A stretch of 46,077 bases of DNA from the NCBI GenBank assembly GCA_038230955.1, contig JBBRMG010000007.1:1-46077 (forward strand). The letters run 5' to 3'. Shown one piece after another: positions 6,913 through 15,033 of this stretch; within the stretch, counting starts at the first letter, position 1; every line of letters begins with the position of its first letter. The translations under genes and the position numbers were made by a program. The stretch comes from JBBRMG01 sp038230955 (GTDB lineage: Bacteria; Patescibacteriota; Doudnabacteria; UBA920). The notes under the pieces were generated by a model. The model saw only the letters and a program-made list of their open reading frames with translations, was not told the DNA's origin and ran no database searches.

Positions 6913-7683
6913 TTAGAAACTTACTTGAATGGGCTCTTGTTTGTCGCGAACTTCCCCTATTAATAACTTAAAGTCCTTTTGTCCGGTGTCGATTATGTAT
7001 CCTATTTTCGTCTTTAAAACAGAGATCGGTTCAGAAGAAACGTTATTATTGTAGACATCAGCCGCATAAGACTTGCCGTCGGCTCCAAGCAATCTAACCA
7101 AATCAACTGGTTTGACTGTCAGTTGTTTTTTCGTATCATTTTGAACGTCAATAATGATGATCAAAAAAGTTTTGCCGTTGGTTGCAGAAGCAGGCTTGCC
7201 TTGAATTAAAATTTTGTCTGACTTTTCAACAGTCGTAATTGTAACCTTAAGCACTTCTCCTGAATCTTTGCCGTCTTGGGTTTTTATTGGAACATCAAAG
7301 TTTCTATTGATCTCTACCTTGGGTCCGTTTTGGGCTGGAGTAGTTTGCGCTGCTCCGCCTTGGGCAAATGATTTATGTGCAAGCTTTTTTGCACCAACAA
7401 AAACTCCACCAGTCAAAATTAAAACAGCAAGAACAACTAGCGCTGCTTTTTTATGAGAAGCAAAAAAATTCTTAAATGGTTGAGCATTTTTAGAGAAATT
7501 CAAATTAGGCATTTTTTTATCTTTAAATGGATTGTCTACGAAAGGCTTTTTAACATTTTCTTCAACGGTTTTGACTCCTTCAACAACACCTTTTGCACCA
7601 TAATCTACGAGCTTTACCGCAGAAAGGATCCATGAGGGCAAAGTTATACTAATTGTTGCTTTTTCCGAACTAGAATCTACCAT
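6913..7683 (-). CDS. Single-pass membrane protein with DUF4352-like extracellular domain
   Basis: 256 residues. A cytoplasmic part of about 80 residues, rich in Lys/Val/Phe (including VKKPFVDNPFKDKK), a transmembrane helix (AALVVLAVLILTGGVFVGA, about 84-102), then an extracellular beta domain (about 125-256). The block TFLIIIIDVQNDTKKQLTV followed by LLGADGKSY resembles the DUF4352/Telomeric-repeat-like immunoglobulin fold, where a conserved 'V-x-V-x-N' strand is followed by a 'D-x-x-G-x-x-Y' turn; in that family it is an accessory surface domain of unknown ligand. A strong promoter lies upstream (7725-7752). Assignment to the family is by motif only. Confidence 0.7.
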   Translation of the reverse strand: MVDSSSEKATISITLPSWILSAVKLVDYGAKGVVEGVKTVEENVKKPFVDNPFKDKKMPNLNFSKNAQPFKNFFASHKKAALVVLAVLILTGGVFVGAKKLAHKSFAQGGAAQTTPAQNGPKVEINRNFDVPIKTQDGKDSGEVLKVTITTVEKSDKILIQGKPASATNGKTFLIIIIDVQNDTKKQLTVKPVDLVRLLGADGKSYAADVYNNNVSSEPISVLKTKIGYIIDTGQKDFKLLIGEVRDKQEPIQVSF

Positions 7684-7724
7684 TTTAAGTTCGGGCAGAA
7701 TTAAACTGAGCAGTAAGTTTGGTT

Positions 7725-7752
7725 ATTATAAACACTATAGTTTTTTTGTCAA
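7725..7752 (-). promoter_or_regulatory. Strong promoter of the DUF4352-like gene
   Basis: TTGACA (7747-7752), a 16-nt spacer and TATAAT (7725-7730), both at consensus. The ATG at 7683 is 41 nt further; the leader contains TTCTGCCCGAAC but no Shine-Dalgarno. Confidence 0.75.
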
Positions 7753-7835
7753 TAGTCTCAAATGACATGTTCAATTTATAACCTAATATATCAATAGATA
7801 ACAAAGATTTCGACCTATATTCTTTAAAAAAGAAT

Positions 7836-8462
7836 CTAGAATGGCCAGATAAAAGAAAATACATCAACAAGCATTGACCAAACCCAGACTGACCCAATTT
7901 TAGTATTTTTTTGCGCTTTATCAATTTTAACTTCAGGCGAAGGACTCGCGAAAAATTCTTCAGGCGAAGGACTTGTTCGATCTCCTGTTCTCGCCACACT
8001 CGAATCTTGCTTTTGCTCTGTCTTACTTTCTGAATTCGTAGTCGTATTAGTACTGCTGGAACCATTCACACTGCTGTGCACAGTTACGTTGACGCTGCCA
8101 TTATTGGCATTACCAACTTTTATCGTTTTGACAGATGTAACATCCGATCCACTTCCCCAAATATGCGCCTCTAAAGAATAAAGGCCGTCACCACTGGGAG
8201 CTGGCAAAGATGAAGTAAAACTGTTTCCGTTTTTGTTAAGAGAGTAAGTATTGATCAAATTATAATTATTGTCTCGAATGTTCAATGCCCGATTTGGTGC
8301 ATCACTTGATGTCTCTATATTTACATAAATGGTCTCTCCCCCAGAAAAGTCTCGATCGCTCGATGAAAAAGAACTGCTTTTAGAAACTGCGAGCTCAGCC
8401 ACCAATGATGTAGTTGGGAAAATGGTCGCAAGAAGAAACATTATTGGCAGTATTTTTTTCAT
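7836..8462 (-). CDS. Secreted protein with Ser/Thr-rich stalk, function unknown
   Basis: 208 residues: Sec signal peptide (MKKILPIMFLLATIFPTTSLVA), a beta-rich domain of about 90 residues (roughly 35-120: GGETIYVNIET, LNIRDNNYNLIN, GLYSLEAHIWGSG), which reads like an Ig-like or CARDB-like fold, a Ser/Thr/Asn/Gln-rich stalk with a doubled SPSPEEFFASPSPE stretch, and a hydrophobic Trp/Phe-rich tail (VWVWSMLVDVFSFIWPF) that may anchor it. No catalytic motif was seen. It lies 42 nt after the DUF2292-like gene and is probably cotranscribed with it. Confidence 0.65.
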   Translation of the reverse strand: MKKILPIMFLLATIFPTTSLVAELAVSKSSSFSSSDRDFSGGETIYVNIETSSDAPNRALNIRDNNYNLINTYSLNKNGNSFTSSLPAPSGDGLYSLEAHIWGSGSDVTSVKTIKVGNANNGSVNVTVHSSVNGSSSTNTTTNSESKTEQKQDSSVARTGDRTSPSPEEFFASPSPEVKIDKAQKNTKIGSVWVWSMLVDVFSFIWPF

Positions 8463-8504
8463 ATTTATAATTTATCCCAAAACATCTTAAATCTAAAACC
8501 TTAT

Positions 8505-8762
8505 CTACTCTGACTGTCTTTGGGCGCTGGCACCTACAACTGGAAGTCTATCCGGCCTTCTTATGGTTATTGAAATATTCTTGGTCTCATGCTTTTTCAG
8601 TTTGGTGATTGTCCTCTGAGTAATCTGTACAACATTGTAATTTTCTACATATATCTCTATCGAACCATAAGCCTTATTGCGCAAGGCATCTACAATTTGC
8701 GATATTAACTGAGGTGTAATTTTCTGTGTCGAGTAGTCGGAGTCCGACTGGTTTTGATTCAT
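8505..8762 (-). CDS. DUF2292-like small protein
   Basis: 85 residues, soluble. The central block ALRNKAYGSIEIYVENYNVV followed by QITQRTITKL matches the pattern of DUF2292 proteins (small cytoplasmic proteins with a 'YGSVTI-x-V-x-x-G-K-V-x-Q-I-E' core and unknown function). The start is ATG at 8762; an upstream in-frame TTG at 8768 is less likely. A consensus promoter (8810-8838) precedes it with a leader of about 40 nt. First gene of a probable operon with the secreted protein at 7836. Confidence 0.7.
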   Translation of the reverse strand: MNQNQSDSDYSTQKITPQLISQIVDALRNKAYGSIEIYVENYNVVQITQRTITKLKKHETKNISITIRRPDRLPVVGASAQRQSE

Positions 8763-8809
8763 AATCAACTGTCGGGCAGGTAAATTGCTAAGCTAAGGAA
8801 ACCTTCGTG

Positions 8810-8838
8810 AATATATGCCCCGAGGAAATATTTGTCAA
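8810..8838 (-). promoter_or_regulatory. Promoter of the DUF2292-like gene
   Basis: TTGACA (8833-8838), a 17-nt spacer and TATATT (8810-8815). The leader carries ACCTGCCCGACAG near the start codon, in place of a Shine-Dalgarno. Confidence 0.6.
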
Positions 8839-8859
8839 GTAATAGCTCTGTAAGAAAAG

Positions 8860-9468
8860 CTAAATAAGATGTGCCAAGACAACGAACCTTGCTGTATCCA
8901 AAAAACCAGCACACGTATATAGGGTCAGGCGCGGTTCATTTGTTTGATTCAAAATCGAAACATCCGTCGGCTTAATTGTTTTGGTTTCATAAACGACGTA
9001 ATTAACAACGTCGCTATTATCCATCCTTACTTGGATTTGATCTCCCGAACGAATTCCGTAAATATCTCCCAAAACATCTTTTCTGTCGTGACCATAAAGA
9101 ACGGTGTTGCCCCGAGTACCGGGTAATGCTGATTCTTTATAGAAAGAAACACCGTTTTGCGAAACAGTCCACCTGCCTTTAGTGTAAGTTCCATCCTCAA
9201 CTGGCAGTGTTTTATTTATACTTGGAATTATGATTAAAACTGGACTATGAGCTTTTTCTTTAGCAGTCAACAAGTTTGCTTGCTTATCAATTTGCGGCTT
9301 TTTGAGCAGCGAATAATTAAAATTCTGCCAGCTAGCAATGAACACTAAACTGCATCCAAAAACAATTAAGATTATGGAAATAATTAACTGAAAATTTGCT
9401 TTAGACTTAGCTTGCTTTAAAGACCCTTTACTCTTGGCTTTAAGCTTTTTGTTTTTCTTAGTTGCCAT
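8860..9468 (-). CDS. Sortase transpeptidase
   Basis: 202 residues. A very basic N-terminal tail (1-25), one transmembrane helix (about 27-47) and an extracellular sortase barrel (about 70-202, PF04203 type). The catalytic residues are visible: His127 in LYGHDRK, Cys186 in LYTCAG and Arg194 in TARFVV. Sortases cleave an LPxTG-like signal between Thr and Gly and attach the protein to a cell-surface amine. The short barrel and the LAxTG signal of the neighbour suggest a class D or E enzyme. Its start overlaps the end of the substrate gene by 52 nt, so both are translated from one message and probably act as a pair. No other start codon for Met lies downstream, which favours the overlap being real. 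Confidence 0.93.
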   Translation of the reverse strand: MATKKNKKLKAKSKGSLKQAKSKANFQLIISIILIVFGCSLVFIASWQNFNYSLLKKPQIDKQANLLTAKEKAHSPVLIIIPSINKTLPVEDGTYTKGRWTVSQNGVSFYKESALPGTRGNTVLYGHDRKDVLGDIYGIRSGDQIQVRMDNSDVVNYVVYETKTIKPTDVSILNQTNEPRLTLYTCAGFLDTARFVVLAHLI

Positions 9469-10139
9469 ATTCCGAATAGTATCATAGGAGCTCCAAGCAA
9501 AATAAATAGATCGTTGTTTATCTTTCCAGTATTTGCAAGACTGGTTGGAGTATTTGTTGTGCCCAATACTGCTGCGCCTCCACTTGTAGATGGATTATTT
9601 GACGAACTGCTAGACCCACCGCTACCACCAGCTGCAGGACTAGCTGTAACATCAGGTGTGGGGCTAACCGTTGCCCCAGGATTACAATCAAAGTTCGCTT
9701 CCGTCGCAGATTTCTTGTCTGCTCCGCTTGCCCAATACCAAGAACCGTCGAGTCCAAAATCAGGCCCCCAGGCTAAATAAAATCCAGATTTGTCAGTAGG
9801 CTTATCGACAGTATGCGCAGACTGCCAATTTGTTTGTATTCCTTCGTCCCCAACTACATTTTCTTCGCTGGGTGGACAAAAACACTGCATATAGTTTCCT
9901 TCTCCAAGAGAATAAACATCATCGCGACCATTTAACAATCTACCACCAACTATCCAGTGAAGACCGTCGGTGTAATGTGATTTATCGCCTGATTCTGACT
10001 GATTTTTGCAACTTGGAAATTCTGGGTTATTTGAAGCGCTCTGTGTGGCTTCCTGTGCAAATATATTTGAAACCACGGAAGCAGAAATCGCAAAACTTGC
10101 GACTATAGGCAAAATATATTTTAAACTCTTTGCAAACAT
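9417..10139 (-). CDS. LAxTG sortase substrate, secreted
   Basis: 240 residues: signal peptide (about 1-28, ending NIFAQE), an extracellular domain (about 35-150) with paired Cys (FPSCKNQ, MQCFCPPSEE, FDCNPG) and many Trp/Tyr, a Gly/Ser linker, then a full sorting signal: LANTG, a hydrophobic helix (LFILLGAPMILFGIWQL) and a basic tail (RKTKSLKPRVK). LAxTG is the motif used by class E sortases. The next gene encodes a sortase, so this is its likely substrate. The gene's basic tail codons overlap the sortase's basic N-terminus by 52 nt. The Cys-rich domain was not recognised. A promoter lies at 10187-10215, with a small hairpin just before the ATG. Confidence 0.88.
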   Translation of the reverse strand: MFAKSLKYILPIVASFAISASVVSNIFAQEATQSASNNPEFPSCKNQSESGDKSHYTDGLHWIVGGRLLNGRDDVYSLGEGNYMQCFCPPSEENVVGDEGIQTNWQSAHTVDKPTDKSGFYLAWGPDFGLDGSWYWASGADKKSATEANFDCNPGATVSPTPDVTASPAAGGSGGSSSSSNNPSTSGGAAVLGTTNTPTSLANTGKINNDLFILLGAPMILFGIWQLRKTKSLKPRVKGL

Positions 10140-10159
10140 TTATACTTTTTAGGTATAAA
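10139..10159 (-). promoter_or_regulatory. Hairpin abutting the start codon of the sortase-substrate gene
   Basis: TTTATAC and GTATAAA (7-bp arms, 7-nt loop) end at the A of the ATG. Folding would occlude the start codon, so it could set translation of the substrate and the overlapping sortase. No Shine-Dalgarno is seen. Confidence 0.4.
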
Positions 10160-10186
10160 TCAGAGGGGCAATAATTTAGATTGTAG

Positions 10187-10215
10187 ACTATAACACTTAA
10201 CTATAAGTTTGTCAA
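10187..10215 (-). promoter_or_regulatory. Promoter of the sortase-substrate operon
   Basis: TTGACA (10210-10215), a 17-nt spacer and TATAGT (10187-10192). The leader is about 40 nt. Confidence 0.65.
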
Positions 10216-10233
10216 TCTGGGATATCGAACTGT

Positions 10234-10695
10234 TTAAATTTCGTCTTCGCCGTAGATGAATGAAGAACTACTTAAATCCCAATCGTGAAGATCAGCCTCG
10301 TCAAAAAATCGGTGAATCTCTTCGGCAGCAGCCTCTTCACTATCAGAAGCGTGCACAATATTGTTTGATTGCGAAATTGAAAAATCTCCCCGAATAGTTC
10401 CATATTCTGCTTCTCGTCCATTTGTTTTTCCAGCCATTTTAGAAATAACCAATATAGCATCCTTACCCTCTAAAACTATTCCGATCAAAGGCGAACTCAT
10501 CATGAAACTTTTAAGTGAAGCAAAAAATGGCTTATCTTTGTGGTGTGCGTAGTGTTCTTCTAACATCGCAGCCGAAACTTTGAGCATCTTTAAACCTACA
10601 ATTTTTAATCCTTTTCTCTCAAATCTGTGGATAATTTCGCCAACCAAACCGCGCTGCAGGGCATCTGGCTTCAAAAGTACTAACGTTCTTTGCAT
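10234..10695 (-). CDS. ndk: Nucleoside diphosphate kinase
   Basis: 153 residues. It transfers the gamma phosphate from ATP to other nucleoside diphosphates through a phospho-His, in the cytoplasm. Family hallmarks: RTLVLLKPDALQRGLVGEII at the start, the Lys-Pro-Asp-Ala nucleotide site, EYGTIRGDFS (residues 97-106) and the active site NNIVHASDS with catalytic His115 (usual form N-x-x-H-G-S-D-S; Gly is Ala here). The C-terminus is about 10 residues longer than usual and acidic. The start is ATG at 10695; an upstream TTG at 10737 overlaps the previous stop but adds residues foreign to the family. Likely cotranscribed with the two genes upstream. Confidence 0.96.
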   Translation of the reverse strand: MQRTLVLLKPDALQRGLVGEIIHRFERKGLKIVGLKMLKVSAAMLEEHYAHHKDKPFFASLKSFMMSSPLIGIVLEGKDAILVISKMAGKTNGREAEYGTIRGDFSISQSNNIVHASDSEEAAAEEIHRFFDEADLHDWDLSSSSFIYGEDEI

Positions 10696-10733
10696 TGTTA
10701 TATTTTGGGTACTCCCTTCATCATAGTCAATAG

Positions 10734-11222
10734 TCAACTATTAGCCTTAATCAGATCGTTTTGGAAGTCCGAAAAGGCTTTATCATACTGGCCTTTTGTG
10801 ACAAAAGGTCCGTAAGTAAAAGTGTGAGCAAGAGACCTTAACTCGTGTAAATCAAAATCTTGTGAGAGCACCTCAACATGGCTAAGTTGAACCAAGTTGG
10901 GATCCCGAGGCAGATATGCACACTTCAGCCGCTGGTCGATGCTTATATTCTTGTCCCGGTTGATAACAGCTATAAACAAACCCTTCGAAAAATCATCATC
11001 GGGAGGATCAATAAACACTCTATCATTTCTTACCCTATACAGGCATTGATTACTCCTTCTGTACGTTTCCCTACCTGTACCTTTTATTTCGCCGCTTTTA
11101 ACACTCTCCATAGCAGCAATAACTATTTTTGCAACAATTTCTTGAGGAGATTCTCTTAATTCAATCTTCCTACTAGCATTAACTTCTAAACCCAAAACAC
11201 CCTCGATTGCTTCGATCGTCAT
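10734..11222 (-). CDS. Hypothetical soluble protein
   Basis: 162 residues without signal peptide or transmembrane segment. No family recognised. It has an acidic N-terminal third (IELRESPQEIVAKIVIAAMESVKSGEIKG), a central block with YRVRNDRVFIDPPDDDF and LFIAVINRDKNI, and a C-terminal His/Phe-rich region (HELRSLAHTFTYGPFVTKGQYD). Its ATG follows the TAA of the M16 peptidase gene after one base, and its own stop lies 38 nt before ndk. This places it in a peptidase-hypothetical-ndk operon. Cytoplasmic location is inferred. Confidence 0.7.
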   Translation of the reverse strand: MTIEAIEGVLGLEVNASRKIELRESPQEIVAKIVIAAMESVKSGEIKGTGRETYRRSNQCLYRVRNDRVFIDPPDDDFSKGLFIAVINRDKNISIDQRLKCAYLPRDPNLVQLSHVEVLSQDFDLHELRSLAHTFTYGPFVTKGQYDKAFSDFQNDLIKANS

Positions 11223-11223
11223 T

Positions 11224-12501
11224 TTATACTTTCAGCAGTTTTGCAAATCTGGCTTCATCTTTAAATGGGCCTATGACGGCAAGGTTCAATTTTTTTTGTG
11301 CAACAATAAATTGTGACAGCTTGTGTACTTCATCTGCCGTAACTTCTTCTATTTTCTTTAAATATTCGTCCAAATTCCTAACTCTGCCTTCCAAGAGTTC
11401 GTCGCTTCCATAAGAAATCGCAACCGTACGAGAATCTTCCCAACTTAAAATTAGTTTCCCTTTTATATATTCTTTGGCCTTTCTGAGTTCTTTCTCTGTA
11501 ACGGGATTTTCAGCAATTTCTGCAAATTCACCCAAAATTACCTTAATTGCTTCGTCTATTCTTTTAAGGTCCACTCCGGCAGAGGCAGCCAGCGTGCCTG
11601 TATCTAAATACGACTCATGATCAGCACGAATGTAATAGCAAAGCCCGCGCTTTTCGCGCACATTTACAAACATTCTGGATGACATTCCCCCACCCAAAAC
11701 CGTGCCCAAAAGCGCTGCGGCATACCTATCCGGATGGCCCATCTGTAGCCCTCGAAATCCAACAACCAAATGAGCTTGGTCCGTCTTCTTATAAGTAACC
11801 CTCAAGGCTGGCTTGTCTTGATTTTCTACAACTGGCATAAATCCCCCGACTTCGGCGAAAGGCTTAAGGCCAAAATTCTTTTTTATATCCTCAAGTGCCT
11901 GGTCTCTGTCAAAATTTCCAGCAAGGGCAACCACAATATTATTTGGGCTATATCGGGCCTTTATATAGGTCTCAAAGTCCGCTTTGGTGATTTTGCCAAT
12001 GACCGTCTTACTTCCACCAATATCCCATCCTAGGGGCTGATCTCCCCACAAAAGGTTTTCGTAAATCTCTGCAACCCGACGCATTGGGGTGTCTTCGTAC
12101 ATATTGAGTTCCTCGATAATGACCCCTCTCTCCTTTTCAATCTCCGCCTCATCGAATTTACTGTTCCAAAGCATATCGGCCAACATGTCGATTGCCAAGG
12201 GCAAATGTTTAGAAGCACTTTTAATGTGATATGCGGTTTCCTCTTTGCCGGTAAATGCGTTGTAGTCAGCACCAATCTCGTCCAGAGCATGACTAATGTC
12301 AGAAGCCGTTGGCCGCTTTTTTGTTCCCTTAAAAAACATGTGTTCCAAAAAATGCGATATGCCGTTGGTTTTTTTTGTCTCGTAACGAGAGCCTGCTCCA
12401 CACAAAACTATTGCAGTTGTAGAAAGAACAGAGTCCAGAGGAGAAAGAACGACACGAAGGCCATTATCTAAAGTAATTTTTTCAAAATCAGCTACACTCA
12501 T
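11224..12501 (-). CDS. M16-family zinc peptidase (processing-protease-like)
   Basis: 425 residues. An M16 (pitrilysin/insulinase, PqqL/YmxG-like) peptidase with the inverted zinc site HFLEH at 50-54, catalytic Glu53, and the third ligand in the ERGVIIEEL block (about 130). Residues 1-210 form the active N-terminal domain and 210-425 the inactive partner domain (with YYIRADHESYLDTGTL, the usual substrate-contact block). Family members cut peptides or targeting signals; this one lacks a signal peptide, so it is probably cytoplasmic. The start at 12501 lies only 3 nt after the T-run of the terminator of the gene before it, so translation would begin very near that terminator. It heads a tight operon with 10734 and ndk. 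Confidence 0.93.
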   Translation of the reverse strand: MSVADFEKITLDNGLRVVLSPLDSVLSTTAIVLCGAGSRYETKKTNGISHFLEHMFFKGTKKRPTASDISHALDEIGADYNAFTGKEETAYHIKSASKHLPLAIDMLADMLWNSKFDEAEIEKERGVIIEELNMYEDTPMRRVAEIYENLLWGDQPLGWDIGGSKTVIGKITKADFETYIKARYSPNNIVVALAGNFDRDQALEDIKKNFGLKPFAEVGGFMPVVENQDKPALRVTYKKTDQAHLVVGFRGLQMGHPDRYAAALLGTVLGGGMSSRMFVNVREKRGLCYYIRADHESYLDTGTLAASAGVDLKRIDEAIKVILGEFAEIAENPVTEKELRKAKEYIKGKLILSWEDSRTVAISYGSDELLEGRVRNLDEYLKKIEEVTADEVHKLSQFIVAQKKLNLAVIGPFKDEARFAKLLKV

Positions 12502-12504
12502 ATG

Positions 12505-12530
12505 TTAAAAAAACAAGCCTTTACGGCTTG
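12505..12530 (-). terminator. Intrinsic terminator of the metallophosphoesterase gene
   Basis: CAAGCC/GGCTTG with a 5-nt loop (12514-12530), followed by seven T on the minus strand. The stem overlaps the stop codon at 12521-12523. The M16 gene starts 3 nt after the T-run, so it could instead act as an attenuator for that gene. Confidence 0.8.
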
Positions 12531-13399
12531 GGCACTATAATACCACAGGAATTTCCCCAAATCGACTGATTTATTGGCACGTCTTCAACATCCCACGAAT
12601 AATCGTCGTAAACTCTCAGAATCGCATATCTCGGTCCTTGAAAATTGCGATCTGCCTCAACTGCTCCAATTGTCACAATCTTCATCCCCTTCGGCGAATT
12701 GAACTGGGCAAAAAAGTGAAGATCACCCACAATGAGTCCATCAACTCGATCAGCTTCCAATTGCGCCAAAAGCTGCCTTGCCTGATCTGCAATACTCGGC
12801 GTGTCTTCTCCCATTATGTGAGCACTTTGCGGGTGAAATGGTGTTTTGTGGGCAAAAACTAGATGCAACTTCGCATCATCTCTAATCGAATTTTTCAAAA
12901 GAAACCAGTCATCGTCGCTTATACCTTTGTAAATATCACTATTATCCAGGATCGTAAAAATTACTTTATTAGACTTAACTACCTGAGTAGTTTTTCCAAA
13001 AAATTGTGAAACATAACTTAAAGCTTCCTGCTTGTCATTTCTAGCTGCCCATAAATCATGGTCTCCAGCAGTCACGTAATATTTGAGGCCGGATTTATCC
13101 ATAATCGCCTTTACTGCTTCCAATTTTTTTGTTTCCCCCAACTGAGTTAGATCTCCAAGAAAAACTGCAAAATTAACATTCCGTAGGCGAATTCCATCTA
13201 CTGCTTTTTGTAGATTATTATTGTCGTCCTCACTATCTGCCAAAAGTCCGACATTCAATATCTCGTGCTTTTGTACTTTTGCCGATTCTACTTTTGGCTT
13301 GATCAGCCCGAACCCAAGCCAATCCGAAACTGGCCGAAAACCATACCACACAAAAACCGCAATCGAAATTAAAAAAAGGAGAATAAAAATCTTTTTCAT
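12521..13399 (-). CDS. Membrane-anchored calcineurin-like metallophosphoesterase
   Basis: 292 residues. N-terminal transmembrane or signal anchor (about 4-20), then a metallophosphoesterase fold (50-270). Metal-binding blocks: LLADSEDD (motif I, normally D-x-H, here D-x-E), FLGDLTQLG (GD), TAGDHDLW (normally GNHD/E, here GDHD), a His in FAHKTP and GDLHFF (normally G-H-x-H, here G-D-L-H). The order is that of the superfamily, but several ligand positions are altered, so activity or metal use may differ. The substrate is unknown; location outside or at the membrane is inferred. It follows argS after 22 nt and ends in its own terminator. Confidence 0.82.
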   Translation of the reverse strand: MKKIFILLFLISIAVFVWYGFRPVSDWLGFGLIKPKVESAKVQKHEILNVGLLADSEDDNNNLQKAVDGIRLRNVNFAVFLGDLTQLGETKKLEAVKAIMDKSGLKYYVTAGDHDLWAARNDKQEALSYVSQFFGKTTQVVKSNKVIFTILDNSDIYKGISDDDWFLLKNSIRDDAKLHLVFAHKTPFHPQSAHIMGEDTPSIADQARQLLAQLEADRVDGLIVGDLHFFAQFNSPKGMKIVTIGAVEADRNFQGPRYAILRVYDDYSWDVEDVPINQSIWGNSCGIIVPKP

Positions 13400-13421
13400 A
13401 TTACTATTATCTAAAATCTAA

Positions 13422-15008
13422 TTACATATTCTGAGGGGCAGAAACGCCAAGAAGAGCCAGTGTATTGGCAAGCGCAGTTTTTGTAGCATTAAGCAGGGCA
13501 ACTCTTGCTTCCATTAAACTTTTTTCTTCCCCAATTACCTGACAATTTTCATAAAACTTATGGAAAGCATCCGCAAGACTGACCGCGTATGAAGTTAAAT
13601 GATGGGGATTCAATGACATTGAAATATCCTCAACTAACTCCGGCAAGTACGATATCTGCTTAATCAAGTTCACTTCATAGTTTGTTGATAATAAATTACA
13701 ATTTGCTTCGGATTTCCTGCCTCCAACCTCGGATTTGGCCAAAATACTTGCAATTCTGGCGTGCGCATACTGCACATAATAAACAGGGTTTTTGCTAGAC
13801 TTGTCGCGCGCCAAATCAAGGTCAAAATCAATCGGGGAATTAGCATCATGCATTAGGATAAAAAAACGTACAGCATCGCGACCAATCTCGTCCAATACTT
13901 CTTCCGCAGTAATAAAAGTACCTGCCCGCTTGCTCATCTTCACTACTTCCCCGCCGCGCTTGAATCTAACCCACTGATATAAAATAATGTGGAAGCGAGA
14001 TACGTCATAACCAAGTGCGCTTATTGCCGCTTGCAGCCGAGGTACGTGGCCATGATGATTAGACCCAAAAATATCGATAACTAAGGCTGATTTGTTCTTA
14101 AACTTCTCATCGTGGTAGGCAATATCGTTAGCAAAATAAGTAAAGCTGCCGTTGGACTTAACAACCACGGTTTCCCTGTCTTTTAAAAATTCATCACTCG
14201 GAGCAAACCATAACGCCCCATCTTTTTCCTTTATAAAACCTTTTTCTGTCAAATGATCGATTTCTTGCTTCGTATCTCCGCCATTAAGAAATTCGCTTTC
14301 TTTATAAATCTGGTCAAATTCAATTCCCATTTTTTTGCATGTTTTCAAAGCCTGTGCAAGAAGTAAACCAACAGCTTTTTTCCCAACTTCATACGAATCG
14401 CCGTCATTACCAATCTCTGCTGCTAAATCCCGAATATACTCACCTTTGTACTCTTGCTCTTCTAGTGCGCGCCCCTGGGAGACGTTCACTATCGATTCCC
14501 CCAATTTATCGACCTGAACACCAATATCATTGTGAAAGTACTCTCGAATAACCTCATAACCGCAGAATGTCAAAACTGAAGCTAGAGTGTCTCCAATTGG
14601 TCCACCTCGAGCATTGCCAAAATGCAAAGGCCCCGTGGGATTTGCACTCACAAATTCTACTCGAGCGCTCCTTCCCGATCCCAAACCATTAGACCCAAAC
14701 TTTTCCCCCTCTTTGAGTACTTCTTTTACTGTTTCTTGCCAAACTGTCTCTTTAACGAAGAGGTTGATAAAGCCAGGCTCTTTAACCTCTAGTTTTTCAA
14801 TGTAGGGAAGTTTTTGCATATTATCGGTTATTTTTTTAGCAGCCTCCATCGGCGATTGCTTAAACTTGTGGCTAATTTGCATGGCGATATTTGTAGAGTA
14901 ATCACCATTTTTAGGGTCCGATGGACGCGAAAGCTGGACAGTAGCGTGTTCAGTTTGCTGATCCACAGCAAGTGCAATATCTGCTTTCAGATTCTTGCGA
15001 ATATTCAT
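13422..15008 (-). CDS. argS: Arginyl-tRNA synthetase
   Basis: 528 residues. Charges tRNA-Arg. Class I features: N-terminal Add-1-like domain (1-105), the HIGH-type site in SANPTGPLHFGNARGG, IREYFHNDIGVQ, GSNHHGHVPRL, the KMSK site in VVKMSKRAGTF, the DAVRFFILMHDANSPIDFDLDLA block and the C-terminal anticodon-binding helix bundle ending LLGVSAPQNM. Length is slightly shorter than typical (about 550). An odd low-complexity insert, AKSEVGGRKSEANC, sits near residue 435 at the start of the anticodon-binding domain. It lies 25 nt downstream of the dockerin gene at 15034, so the two may share a transcript. Confidence 0.97.
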   Translation of the reverse strand: MNIRKNLKADIALAVDQQTEHATVQLSRPSDPKNGDYSTNIAMQISHKFKQSPMEAAKKITDNMQKLPYIEKLEVKEPGFINLFVKETVWQETVKEVLKEGEKFGSNGLGSGRSARVEFVSANPTGPLHFGNARGGPIGDTLASVLTFCGYEVIREYFHNDIGVQVDKLGESIVNVSQGRALEEQEYKGEYIRDLAAEIGNDGDSYEVGKKAVGLLLAQALKTCKKMGIEFDQIYKESEFLNGGDTKQEIDHLTEKGFIKEKDGALWFAPSDEFLKDRETVVVKSNGSFTYFANDIAYHDEKFKNKSALVIDIFGSNHHGHVPRLQAAISALGYDVSRFHIILYQWVRFKRGGEVVKMSKRAGTFITAEEVLDEIGRDAVRFFILMHDANSPIDFDLDLARDKSSKNPVYYVQYAHARIASILAKSEVGGRKSEANCNLLSTNYEVNLIKQISYLPELVEDISMSLNPHHLTSYAVSLADAFHKFYENCQVIGEEKSLMEARVALLNATKTALANTLALLGVSAPQNM

Positions 15009-15033
15009 ATGGAAAGTATAAACGAATTAGGGA

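Noticed and set aside
13680..13740. Low-complexity insert in ArgS (SEVGGRKSEA) as a mobile repeat
   Set aside because: In frame and short; a genome-wide repeat search would be needed, and nothing else suggests insertion.
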